Position numbers and translations under genes: made by a program
The notes under the pieces: generated by a model
Database searches by the model: none
The model's input: only the letters and a program-made list of their open reading frames with translations
What the model was told of the DNA's origin: nothing
Shown: positions 34,338 through 45,500 of the stretch, in pieces
How positions within the stretch are numbered: the stretch's first letter is position 1
Layout of the letters: each line of letters begins with the position of its first letter
NCBI GenBank assembly: GCA_030062745.1
Contig: CP099843.1
Location: 1,861,001-1,925,000, forward strand
Length of the DNA: 64,000 bases
Source: Capitulum mitella
Lineage: Eukaryota > Arthropoda > Thecostraca > Pollicipedomorpha > Pollicipedidae
Reading direction: 5' to 3'

Positions 34338-36397
34338 CGCCGGCTTCCCCTGACCGCCGCCGCCGCCGCCGCCGCCCGCCTGGTCTAACGCGCCTGCCCC
34401 CGACAACGACCTCGCCCGCCGGGCTCGGCCGCGGCTCCGGCCGGCCGGGAGTGCGCAGTCGGCCGGCCGGGAGCGCGCAGTCGGCGCTCCGCGGACGTGT
34501 GAACCGCCAGGGAGCCGGCTCTCGGCGCGCTCTGGCGGCCCGGTGTTGGCCCGGGCGACTGGGTTTCGCGGCACGGAGCGTTTTGTTGTGTTTTTGTCGC
34601 CGGGGCGCCGGCCACCGGCGCCGCCGCCGCCGCAGCCGCAGCCGCAGCCGCCGCCGCAGGAGCCAGACGTCCGCAGGATGGCTGGGTTCAGTTGTGCGCC
34701 GGGTAGGGAAAGGCTGTGACGATTGAGTCCCGCACGCGGAAGCTCGCGGCTGCGTCGAAACCAGCACTCGGTCGGCCAGGCGGGGACGCAGCGGCCGAGG
34801 ACGGCGAGACGAGGGGCTCAGAGGGCCACCGAGCTCGGGGCCCAGTGCTCGTACTCCGTCAGCAGCGTATCGCGGGAGAACTCGGAGTCGCCCGGCGTCA
34901 CCGGGCAGAAGTCAGCCACAGAAGACGGCTGCAACACCTCTGTCCGACCGACACGGCCGAGATCTGGCCGGCCGCACGCGGTAGAGTCTGTAGACCTGTC
35001 CAGGACTTGAGCGGGACTGTCGGGGCTCGCATGGCGACCCTGTGCGCGGGCCGGCGCACGCGACGTCACAGTGTTACCAGGATTGGGCCGTGTGGGCCGC
35101 TGCGCCGCGATGGCCGTATGTAACGGGCGAGCCGCTGGGGACGAAACAAAGGCAGTAGGGGCGGCAGCTTTCCGTGAGCACTGGCGCACGAACGTTGTGG
35201 GCGGCGAAGAGAGGAGCACCGACCAGCCCCCGGCTACGCTCATCAAGTCAATTTATATAAATATTTGTTATTGCATCCCCATTCAACGACTGTTGTGTTA
35301 CTGCATGCTTGTGTTTCGTAATTGGTGCCATAATACATATATAAAGAGTGCGACGATGGCAGTTTCACGTGTCGGCCTCGTGATTACATTGCAGACGCAG
35401 ACCGTGGAGTGTGTGAATTCGGTCGCCCGGTCTCAACAGGTACTGCGCAGTTAGCGCCATGGTGCAGTCATTGTGCAAGTCATTTCACCACAAGGAAAAT
35501 TCAGATGCGCATGGTGTAATTTAGGCGGCACTCCGAAAGTCACCAGTGTGTGGAAACTAGGATGTTAATTTGCCAACTTACTTTCATCCCGTTTTCTTTG
35601 ATTCTATTGGTCAAGGTCAGCGGGCGGAAGCTGCAAATGCCCTGGACGTTGGCGGGCACTGTGCACTGATAACTTATCCGCCACTGCCTTATAACCGGCT
35701 CTCAGGCCAGGCACATGCCGGAAGCCCATGCCAATATCCATCAAGCGAATAAAAAGCCTTCACAATTCCAACAAAATCCAGACAATGTACACGTCTGAAA
35801 CAAGTATGGCGTCCAAAGAAGAGAATGTGCGTTGGTTGGGAAACTAGTTTCGAGCATAATTCCAGTTTCCATTAAAAAGACGCATCTGCCACTGCTTCAA
35901 GGAACTCTGTTAGATTTAATAGCATTCCGCTGCTATGGTGCGCTAAACGACCTGCCACTCAAATCTAGTACGGGTCACCAAAGCAATGCTTTTCGCTCAC
36001 CGTGCTATTAAGAAAAAGGAACATTTACTTGCAGGTCGGTGTATCCAGTTCAGCAATAATTGTCGCAACGTGAACGGGGATTTCCGCAAACATTTCTGGG
36101 AGAACGTAAGGCAATGCCAGCTCAGCTTACGTCCCGAAAAAAGAAAACACTTCCAACATCCAGCAGGTCCACAAAACGGAGCAACTGTCGTTCCTGTATT
36201 AAGTCGGCCATAAGACAAACCCGAATTAAGAAGTAAAGCTATTCCTAAATCAAGACTTGACAAGAAAGAGCAGCAAGTGCTTGACTTCTGGCAAGCAGCA
36301 TTTCATCATGCTCCACCGCCCACATCCTGCCAAACACTATATTATCACAGGACCATAAAAAGAGGTACAAATTGAGCCGAAAGCTCGCACACCTTCC
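34338..36397. other. LMO 3' region and intergenic space
   Basis: GC-rich DNA to about 35.2 kb, then AT-richer. The only clear plus-strand AATAAA is at 35748-35753, 1.4 kb after the LMO stop; it is a possible polyadenylation signal. On the minus strand, an ATTAAA near 35913 could serve POMK. No other gene is supported. Confidence 0.5.
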
Positions 36398-37414
36398 TCA
36401 CTCTGGACCCATCTGACTTAGGTCACGGAGCACACGCTCATACTCGGAGATTACCTCCCTCGCCGTCGGCCTCAACCCTGGCTCATTGCTGCGACACCTC
36501 TTGTGAATTCCGTGGAGCTGTAGTGATGCAAATTCGCCATCGGGCGCTGCCTTCAAAAAGTGACGACACACTGCGGCCAACTTCCACACGTCCGTCTTCT
36601 CGTCGTAGCCGGGAGGAGCTACACCGTGCTGCCATCTCTGTTCCGGCGCGACAAAGTCTCCTTCCAGCGGCCGCCGCCCGCAGAGAACGGGAGCGCGCGC
36701 GGCGTCCGGCAACGCGTCCAGGTCGGCCACGACCAGCCGCCGGTCGCGCGTCACCAGGAACTGCTGCAGCGTCTTCGGCAACCGACTGGAGTCGCACATG
36801 ACGCGGCGGCCGGCCGGCGAGTCGTGGAGGAAGCTCAGCGCCGCGGCGTAGCTGCGACAGAAGCGCAGCGCCAGCCGGGTCGCCTCCGCCGGACCGTCCG
36901 CCGCCGCTGCCCGCTGCACGTCTGCTACCACGCGGGTCGCGTCTCCCAGCGGCTGGAACTCGGTGACGACCACGTCCGTGCGCCGACAGAAGCCGACCAG
37001 CTGCACCACGTGCTCGGACGGCCCCAGCGCCAGCAGCATGTCCTGGCCGTGCTGGAAGTCCGGCCGGAGGCGGGGGTCGGCCAGCGTCGACAGCGCCACC
37101 TCGCGGCCGCGCCACAGCGCCCGGTACACGCTCTTTGTGCTGCCCTGGCCCACCAGCTCCTCCAGGCGGAGCTCGGCCAGCTCGCCGCAGCCGAGCAGCG
37201 GCCGGCACGCCGCCATGCCCGGCAGCCGAAACTGGCCGCGGGCGCAGTGCGCCGCGCCGCCGCCAGGGGAGCTGCGGTAGCGGGCCGACGCCGCGCCGGC
37301 GACCACGGCAATGGCCGCAGCGGCCGCTGCCAGCGCCGCCGCCCGGCGCCGCGCGCTAGTTGTGGCTGCGCGACTTCTTCCGTCGCCGCCGGCGCGGCTT
37401 GGCGCGGCCGTCAT
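36398..37414 (-). CDS. POMK: Protein O-mannose kinase (POMK/SGK196)
   Basis: POMK phosphorylates the 6-position of mannose in the GalNAc-GlcNAc-mannose core of alpha-dystroglycan in the ER lumen. The single-exon frame shows the family layout: an RRR-anchored hydrophobic Ala/Val/Ile segment (residues ~25-42, type II membrane anchor), a Cys-bearing stem (HCARGQFRL..CRPLLGC), a glycine-loop equivalent (VGQGSTKSVY), VALSTL, the VMCDS catalytic-loop equivalent, the VVADLDALP metal-binding equivalent, GDFVAPEQ and YDEKTDVWK. Start choice: the ATG at 37414 gives 338 residues with a ~24-residue cytosolic tail, close to vertebrate POMK; an ATG at 37573 in the same frame would give 391. Either start lies inside the last SRRD exon in another frame, so the message may be dicistronic with SRRD or use its own start site. 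A spliced 5' exon joining at the AG near 37357 is also possible. Confidence 0.92.
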   Translation of the reverse strand: MTAAPSRAGGDGRSRAATTSARRRAAALAAAAAAIAVVAGAASARYRSSPGGGAAHCARGQFRLPGMAACRPLLGCGELAELRLEELVGQGSTKSVYRALWRGREVALSTLADPRLRPDFQHGQDMLLALGPSEHVVQLVGFCRRTDVVVTEFQPLGDATRVVADVQRAAAADGPAEATRLALRFCRSYAAALSFLHDSPAGRRVMCDSSRLPKTLQQFLVTRDRRLVVADLDALPDAARAPVLCGRRPLEGDFVAPEQRWQHGVAPPGYDEKTDVWKLAAVCRHFLKAAPDGEFASLQLHGIHKRCRSNEPGLRPTAREVISEYERVLRDLSQMGPE

Positions 37415-38449
37415 CGTCGGAGGAGTCGGCCTGCTGCTCGGGCGGCACGTACTGCGGCGGCGCCTCGTCCCAGAAGTAGGCCGGCAGCGCGCGCAGCCGA
37501 GCTGCGCTGAACCAGTGCACGGCCGTGTCGTTGAAGGGCGCCAGCAGCTCGGGCTCGTCGATGCGCTCGCCAACGTCGCGCTCGCCGGCGTGCGCCGCGA
37601 TCCGCTCGACGAAGGCGAACTGGCGCAGCAGGCTGGCCGGCAGCTTCAGCGCGATCGAGGCCAAGCTGTTGCCGACCAGCAGGCAGCGCGGCAGCACGTC
37701 CGGGTGCCAGTTGGCGCGCAGCAGGTTGTCGTAGTGGGCGTTCTCACAGTGCGGCATGTAGAGCACGGCGGGCGCGGCCAGCCGGCGGCCGCACTGCTCG
37801 TCCCGCTCCAGCACGGTCACGTCCAGCCGTCGCAGCAGCTCGGCCTCCTCCGGCCAGAACGCCGGGTCGTAAGCCTCGACGCGCGCCGACTGCAGGTGCT
37901 CGCGCAGCAGCAGCAGTAGCGCCAGCTGGTACTGGGGCGCCGGAGCGCTGGCGACGTGGCCCAGGCCGTAGCAGACGATGTCGGGCGGGGCGGGCGGGGT
38001 GGCGGCCGCCGGCCGTTCGGACCGCTGCTGCGTCAGACAGTGGTCCAGCGCCGCCAGGAACCGCGGCAGGTACCGGGAAGACGTCAGATGGCAGCGGAGA
38101 CGCTCGATCTTCCTGCCGGTGCAAGCTGGTCAAACGCACTGGGAGGTGAAATCATGCTGTCTGGATGACCCCAGTGGCACTGAGCATTTTGCTATTCCAA
38201 ATACCATTACTTTGTTAAAAACTATAGTAATAGATGTTTCCTCAGTTCCATGATCACATGAGGAACAAACTTCCAATACATAGCAATTTTTAAGGATACA
38301 TGTACTTACTTGATGACAGCTGAAACATCAATATTCTCAGGTTTGAGATCAAGAGGGGATGCAACTCCTTTTGCAGCTATAGAGGCAGGAGGGCCATCAG
38401 AGTTCTTGTGCCTCACAAGAATGAATCCATCTTTGTCTACTTGAGGCAT
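37356..38449 (-). CDS. SRRD: SRR1-like protein (SRRD), two exons
   Basis: SRR1 domain proteins are conserved in eukaryotes and linked to circadian regulation and haem-related functions; the biochemical activity is unsettled. Exon 1 is 38449-38310 (ATG 38449-38447, donor GTAAGT), exon 2 is 38112-37356 (acceptor AG at 38114-38113, stop 37358-37356); phases agree and give 298 residues. Visible family features: N-terminal DGFILVRHK (residues 7-15), VCYGLG (93-98), YQLALLLLLREHL (108-120), YDPAF (128-132), YMPHC (165-169), NLLRANW and LVGNS, ending in a basic tail. Exon 1 lies in nearly CpG-free DNA while exon 2 is extremely CpG-rich, with no change of gene. The 3' end overlaps the POMK frame by 59 bases on the same strand. 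The gene is divergent from NUBP1. Confidence 0.93.
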
Positions 38450-39188
38450 AGTCCAGTTTGCAAATCATAATCTGAGAACCAGGTCATTCAATAATGAACA
38501 AAATTCAGTACATACATTCCAGTCAGTTCCAAATTAAATGAAAATCACATACAAGAACAGCTAACTGCAAGGTTAGAAAAGGAGCTGTTTTTTGGTGTTG
38601 AAGGCCACCAGACAAGCATTTTATACTCCACAAATTCATTTCTGCACCTACATCAAAAGGTTTCATTACAACCATGTTGACAAAGTGCTAACTCTGCAAG
38701 CAAATGACTGTTTCCATTCAGTATGCAGCAGGTATGATACCATAACTCACTTACACCAAGAACACCAACTTAAACCAGTATTACTTTTTGGAACATTTTG
38801 TGCTCCAAAGCAAAAATTATGCTCTGGCACCAAGAATAAACACCAGATTTCCAGCCTTGGCTAACTGCTACTTTGACTGTTCACAAAACATTCTCTATCT
38901 CCTGCCACAAATATATACATTGCAAAAGATCTGGCATGAGTTAGATGGAAATCCAATATTTCAAAATGCTCTAAAAAATTTGGAGTGCTTTGGAATAAGT
39001 TAATGGCAAGCTTTCTACAGACAAGAGCCATTCTTTGCTGATGTTCCATATGCAGGGTATGGGGGCAATCAAAATGTGGGGGTGTGTTCAAAGTTAGTCA
39101 AATGAAAATGATCCAGAAAAACACAACCTAAGGAGGTCCGAAGTACAAATGACTTAACACTTCAAAAAAAGTCACACTATGTTTTGAA

Positions 39189-39243
<55 letters not shown>

Positions 39244-39848
39244 CATGCATACATACATACATATATATATATGTATGTATATTCATGAATACATATCTAT
39301 ATATATAGATATATATTCATGTTGATTTTCCAGTGAAAGATGGAAACAAAACACAAATCACAAAAAATGGATGATGCACAACACTGGGCAGTTGCAAAAG
39401 CAGAAGACCAAGTTGCCAAGTTTGTACAACATGGTATGCTAATAATCATAATCAAAAGGAATCTGTAAACATTGTTGAAACTGGATGTTACAATATGGAA
39501 ATGAAAAACAAATTGGCATGTACATTATGGCCCTAGCCTGTAAATTAATAAAACCAAGTGTATAACAAAGGGCAATATTACAAAACAGGTTACAGTAAAG
39601 AGACATAACTAAATAATTAGACCACTACAAAACTTCCAAGGTCTCAGTGCCTATGGCAGGATGATGGTTGGGTGTTGGTTCATAATATAATGCATAATAC
39701 CATACCATACCATACTACAGCAGATCAGTGCAGATCTAGAAAAGAGATAGACATTGCTGTCCACAGAATACCAAGACAGGAGTTTATTTGAAGACTTCAT
39801 ATAGCCTGAAATCAATATCAGTAATTTCTGGACAACAAAATAGAATCT
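38136..39848. other. CpG-depleted block over SRRD 5' region
   Basis: I counted a single CpG (about 39138) in 1.7 kb, while neighbouring exon 2 of SRRD is saturated with CpG. Base composition is TG/CA-rich. It includes SRRD exon 1, a long (TA)n tract and otherwise no gene. The pattern is what long-term germline CpG methylation would leave. Confidence 0.85.
39193..39330. repeat. (TA)n microsatellite with compound tail
   Basis: TA repeats at 39193-39239, then (ATAC)n/(TATG)n and shorter TA runs forming near-palindromic sequence to about 39320. Confidence 0.93.
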
Positions 39849-40744
39849 CGGTATTAAAAATTCATCCATCACCTGTCTACATCTACGGTTTTTATCTATG
39901 GTCCTTATTTGCCAGGTTTTTTACTCTCCATTAGTTTTTATCAAAACAACTGATGGAAGAATGCTGATGATTTCAGTCTTTAACAATTCTTGTTCTGAGC
40001 TGGCCCTGGCAAAATGGGCCCAATGAGACACAGCACATGACACACGATAGGGACGCTTGAGTTCGAGGCTGTACGTTTTCACAGACGCTTGAGCTTATGA
40101 GGCTGCACGTCCTAACTCACAAAAAAGCCATATCCGTAGTCAGCTGCTTGACCTAAGAGAAATTCCATGAACAATTACAACTTTCAGGTGTAAAGCGTCA
40201 ACCTGACATCCTCTTAACAAGTCATAGGTATCGCCATGGAATCATCTGCGCGTTACCTAGGTAGCAGCCATGGAAGCCAAACCAGATACCTATTCACACA
40301 TCTTTCAAATGCAACACGAAACGAAAACGCGCAGCTTAGCACACATTTGTAACTATTTGAAACATATTCGCAATGAACGAAACACTACGAGCTTCCAAAT
40401 TCCTTCTGTTGTAAAGTTTAATTACTGCGATATCCTTCGCACAAGCGTTTAGTGCGCGCGAGACGCGATTGATGACTGAAGTAGCGTTACCTCAGACTTC
40501 CTAGCACAGACGACTGACTGACGCCCGACGGGATACAGGACTTGACCCAAGACTTTGGACACCTGAGCCCAAGAGGCTGTGTGGCCTAACTCACAAACAA
40601 ACAAACAAACATCAGACTTCCTAGGACCGTTCTCAAACGGGTGGCTCAGCCTCGACAGAACACAGAACTGGATACCCGACCCCAAGAGGCAGTGTCCAAC
40701 TCTCAAACAAACTGGTCCTCCTGAGCAGCTCAGTAGATGGACAC
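39849..40744. promoter_or_regulatory. Candidate bidirectional promoter island between SRRD and NUBP1
   Basis: CpG returns abruptly at 39849 and stops at 40744, between divergent SRRD (minus) and NUBP1 (plus, ATG 40907). The segment is not especially GC-rich, but it keeps CpGs where both flanks have lost them, as expected of an unmethylated promoter. No TATA box or initiator was recognised. This is inference from CpG pattern and gene orientation. Confidence 0.5.
40491..40725. repeat. Two diverged ~120-bp tandem copies
   Basis: CAGACTTCCTAG begins copies at about 40493 and 40614; both contain (GA/AC)..CCCAAGAGGC and end with a CTCA(C/A)AAACAAAC-type stretch ((AAAC)n at 40591-40611). The intervening sequence is clearly diverged. 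Confidence 0.6.
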
Positions 40745-42553
40745 GACCAAGACCCTTTGGACATGGAATGGACAGGCTGTTTTATATGGGAGATTACTGT
40801 GTTGTTCTTTCAGATGAGCCTGCCCAATGTTTGTCTGAGCAATTTTTCTCTCCATTTGCATGCTGTTACACACTAGAGAAGGCAGGAGTCTTTGATTTAT
40901 GCCAACATGAGTCAGGAGAACTTGCCATGTCCTAGCAGTTTGGTAAGTTTCATTTTGAGGATTCTGTAGAATGTGAATGACTTGTGTTTTCATTTAAAAA
41001 AATGCAGTTAGAATCTTTCCTTGACAGGCAATACATTGTCAGAATGAACAAGTAGTGGCAATGCATGGGTGAGTGGTAAGGGGAACATTCCATCAAGATT
41101 GAGCTCTTCCAGCTTTTATATATGAAATGCAGCCAGACATTGTGAAAAATGCAGCAGAGGCCTGAGCCTTGTCAGGCAAAGAGCAGCCCCAACACATGGA
41201 GTGTGTTGCTGCTGTTGGACTGACAATTCATCATGTTTGCAGGAGGAGGCAGGCAGGGCTCCTGGGTGTCAGGGCTGCCCTGGGCAGGCTCTCTGCCAAG
41301 CACAAGGTAATGGCAGCTTTTCATCTGCCCACCTGTTACTGGTTAGCCATTATGATAAAATGATGTTGTAATCTTTTGTTTCAGTAATCTCATTCATGCA
41401 TTTTACAATGCATTGTTTTTGGACAAATGGTCATTATTTGAACAATTTTGTCATTAAACATTGAAGGTTGCATAGGAGAAATGGCAAATAGCTGGCTGAG
41501 GAAGCAGGCATGAGCATTTTGCATCATATTGCCACAATGACCTTTGGACCTTTGCTCATTGCAGAGTTCTCAGTGACCTCTAAAGGCTCCCCAAACATGA
41601 TGCAAAAAAGTTATGTTGATCAATGAATTTTAGGACCACATCATGTCAATTCACAGACACTTGACTTCATTTGTCTTGAAGGAAAGCATGCCAAAAAAGC
41701 CTGTGTGTGCCAGTGATTTGCAAGAAATTTTTTGAGTAAGAGAAAGCCCAATCCCAGCTCATACTCTCTTAAATCTCCATTCCCAATTTTCAAGGATATT
41801 GTTGGACCTGACCTCAACTGACTGTACTCATACTCTGTGTTTGGCCATTTTGCCATGAATTGCTGTGTACATTGTTTTCTGTGGCAAAATATAAGCAATC
41901 TACCCTTTGCACTTTTTGAAAAATATAACATGCCATCTAAAAATATAACATGCCATGCCATATAACATTACTGCAGAGGGGCAGTAATCAGAGATCAGGT
42001 CAGTTGGCAGCAGAATTATATATACTGCAGAGTGGTAGTGACATGCATGTGCCATGCACTTTTAGTGATGCAGGACATGCATGCACCTCAGTTTAATCTC
42101 ATGAATGCTCTGACCCCACATAACCCTGGAATTCAAGAAAATGAAGGATTTTATGAAGTTGGTTATGCATGTTTACTATTGTTCATCTGTGTAATATAGA
42201 CAATTGTTCATTTGACCCATGTTGAACTTTCTTGGCTGTCTTGATTGTGAGGAATCCTTGGTGTCTTCAAGTTGTTTCTGTTAACCCAGACATATTTAAA
42301 CATTCTGTTTTGTTCTGTGGAAGGTACTCAACCTTGGAATGAGACTAAATATACTTATTTTGGAATAACTAAACATAACTTATTAACTAAACATACTTGT
42401 TTTGGAATGGGACTAAATATACTTTGCCTTCTATCTGTCCTTGACCTAATCTGATCTGACTTGATTTGTCTTTGGCTTCTCATGTCACTATCACATGTTA
42501 TTAGCATGTCACCTATTAGCCCAACCACTCACATATATTACCATGATTATTGC
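40745..42553. other. CpG-free block over NUBP1 5' gene body
   Basis: No CpG was found in 1.8 kb of otherwise complex sequence containing NUBP1 exons 1 and 2. TG and CA dinucleotides are abundant. CpG returns at 42554 and becomes dense by 42.6 kb. Confidence 0.88.
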
Positions 42554-45500
42554 GATAAATGAAACTTGTTTGAACATTTTTATCTCGACCTGGGTCTGGC
42601 ATACGAGTGTTGCACAGTGTTAGCGAGCAAACCGTCATTCCTCCTCTCCGCCGCCGGAATCCCACGGACCCCCTCTCCCCTTCGTCTCCGTCTTCTGGGG
42701 GCCACATGTTCCCGTCCCGCCGGCTCTTCCGGCCCTCCGGCGGCGGCAGACGCTCGACGGCGCTCGCCGGCAACGGGGGGGGGGGGCAGTCGCTCTGCCC
42801 TGGCGATAGACGCTCGGAAACGATCGGGCGCCACGGTGGGGGGAGACGACGACGCCCGTCGCTCGACGCAGCGCGCGATTAGCGTTACCTGCCGCTTTGC
42901 CTATTTTATCGGTCATTTTCGCGTCCTCTGAATAGGAACTTTCATCTCTTCAGCGACGCCTTTCATCAATTTGTCCGTCGGAAATACGTCGCGCGAACCA
43001 CTATGAACGTACAGTATTACTTAAACTGATCTGATGTGATTTTGGATTACCATTATTCATCTTTTTATCGTGCAGCTTAATATATTTCACAAAATTAGTA
43101 ATGGTCATTCCATAGTGTGTGCCTGTAGTGTCTACCTGCCTGCCACCTCCATTTAAACCATTGTTTCCCAATGGCCTCTGATTCAACGTAACATGGCCTG
43201 ATGCATAAAAAATGTTTTAGACAGTGGGAAAATATTTAGAACCTTTTTAGGGTGTTCATTACTCAAAATCAGTTGTTGGAATAACCTTTTTCTGTACATA
43301 TTTTGGGAGCCATGACGTGACCCTGTTTGGCCTGCGGACTCGAAAGTAATCAAATAGGGTCAGTGAGCATGTGTGCTCATTCATCGTGAGATTTGGCAAA
43401 CTTTCAATCAATGTCACTTCAGCCTTTGTAGCTGTCCTAGTCCCCGACATCATGGAGGGATTCTCGAGACGCCGTACAGATAAGCTAAGGCGATTCGGAC
43501 ACCTGGGTGCGTTTGGGGTTAATTTTATGCACTTTTTCCAGCTGGACCGGACCCGGGACAAGAGGCTCTTAACATTCGGATGAAGGCCATCAAGCACAAA
43601 GTCCTTGTTATGTCAGGCAAAGGTGGAGTGGGTAAGTCTCGGAAAGCAACCATCTACGGAGAATTGCTAGTATAATCCCTGTCTAGTGCCATGCAACAAG
43701 CTACATAACTCACCCACTGTTCATTTCTGTACGCTTGCATAGTTTTCACCGCAGTCTTCGCCTTTTCCTGCTGCCCTGAACTCTGAACCCGCCAACCTGT
43801 CGCTACAGGCAAGTCGACCCTGGCGGCGAGTTTGGCCGTTCGGCTGGCGCAGCATGGCCCAGTGGCTGTCCTGGACACGGACATCTGCGGACCGAGCCTG
43901 CCCCGTCTACTGGCCACCGACGGCGCCGACGTCACCAACACCCAGTGGGGCTGGAAGCCGCCCGTGTGAGTCTGCCGTTATGGCCTTCTGGTGTGGTGCT
44001 GGCTCCCGCTCACATAAAGGAGTAGATATTAACCACACTTCGATTGTATTGTGCTCTTGAGCCTATGGGTGCTGTTATGCAGTTGATTTGTGCAGCTGTA
44101 GATGCCGTGCTTGCATGGTTGGGTAATGTTGAATGTTTGTGTGGTGTACTGGATTGGATAACTCAAGCTGTGCAGTGCTAGAACTGATGCTCAGCATTTC
44201 TCGCAGCCAGTGATCGCGTGTTCTTGACCGGCTGTTCTTCGGTCAGATTGTCCTCATTTACTGGTAGTAGTGTATTTTAGCCACTGTTGACCTAGTCTGC
44301 GTTGTCTCCTTGAACTGACCTGTCTCCGTGGCTGTCTTACAGGGGCGTTTGATCCGGGGTGGGGGGGGGGGGGCAGGGGGCAGCCATTCCCCAGCTTTGG
44401 GCAACATTTCACATTAACCCTATGGCGTTGCATGGAAAGAAACGAGGTAAAAATCACGTTTGCCCCCCCCCCCATCTCCGCAGAAGTTCCACCACTTCTG
44501 CTGCTTCAGCTCGCCGCTGGGCGCCGTCAAGGTGCTGTCCGTGGTCTTGGTATGCTGCCCTCTGGCCTGTCTCCGCGGCTGTCCCAGCTCGCCGCTGGGC
44601 GCCGTCAAGGTGCTGTCGGTGGGCTTGATGCTGCCCTCTGACCTGTCCCTGCGGCTGTCCCAGCTCGCCGCTGGGCGCCGTCAAGGTGCTGTCGGTGGGC
44701 TTGATGCTGCCCTCTGGCCTGTCTCCGCGGCTGTCCCAGCTCGCCGCTGGGCGCCGTCAAGGTGCTGTCGGTGGGCTCCATACTGCCCTCTGACCTGTCT
44801 CCGCGGCTGTCCCAGCTCGCCGCTGGGCGCCGTTAAGGTGCTGTCGGTGGGCTCGATGCTGCCCTCTGACGAGTCTGCCGTCACGTTCCGCGGGCCGCGA
44901 AAGACCCACCTGGTCAGAGCCATGCTGCGGGACACGCTCTGGGGACGGCTCAACTACCTGATCATCGACACACCGCCGGGTACATACAGCCACCGGCGCA
45001 GACACCTGGCACTGGGCCTGTGTTGTAGTGGTTTTCATCGTTTGCAAGTTTTTTTTTTAAGTTCTGGAATCAAGATGTGGCTGCGTCTGCGGCGCGCATG
45101 TTGCAACCCTTAAAAGTGATTGGCAGATACGTGAACTTTCTTCGTGGCCTGTTCTGTGCCAGATGTTGACTGTTTCTTGTCATCTCAGTTGGAGTCGTCA
45201 GTGGTTTGGTCACACATTGGCTTCTTCCGCCTTCTCTAGGCACTAGTGACGAGCACCTGAGTTTGGCTAAGCTGTTGCGGGAGGCGAAGCCCGATGGGGT
45301 GGTGTTGGTGACGACACCTCAGGACCTCGTCTGTGGTAGGTGGCGCCACCTGACCCATGCAGAGGCCTAAATTTGGCCTGTCATGTCAAATGGTGCATGC
45401 CAAATCCTAATGTGGAAAAGGGATGGAGACAGACATCGGCGTAATGGGAGATTTGTATTCAGTAGTGGCCGAGGATACCACGATTGGGACTGGGGAGTAG

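Noticed and set aside
33967..34767. 266-codon minus-strand open frame
   Set aside because: Antisense to the LMO last exon and its GC-rich 3' region; compositional.
36560..37919. Long plus-strand open frames (316 and 202 codons)
   Set aside because: They are antisense shadows of POMK and SRRD exon 2, whose minus-strand frames have clear family motifs.
42554..42931. GC-rich open frame as an extra NUBP1 exon
   Set aside because: Exon 2 (ending 41306) and exon 3 (starting 43542) join in phase without it, and the sequence lacks family resemblance.
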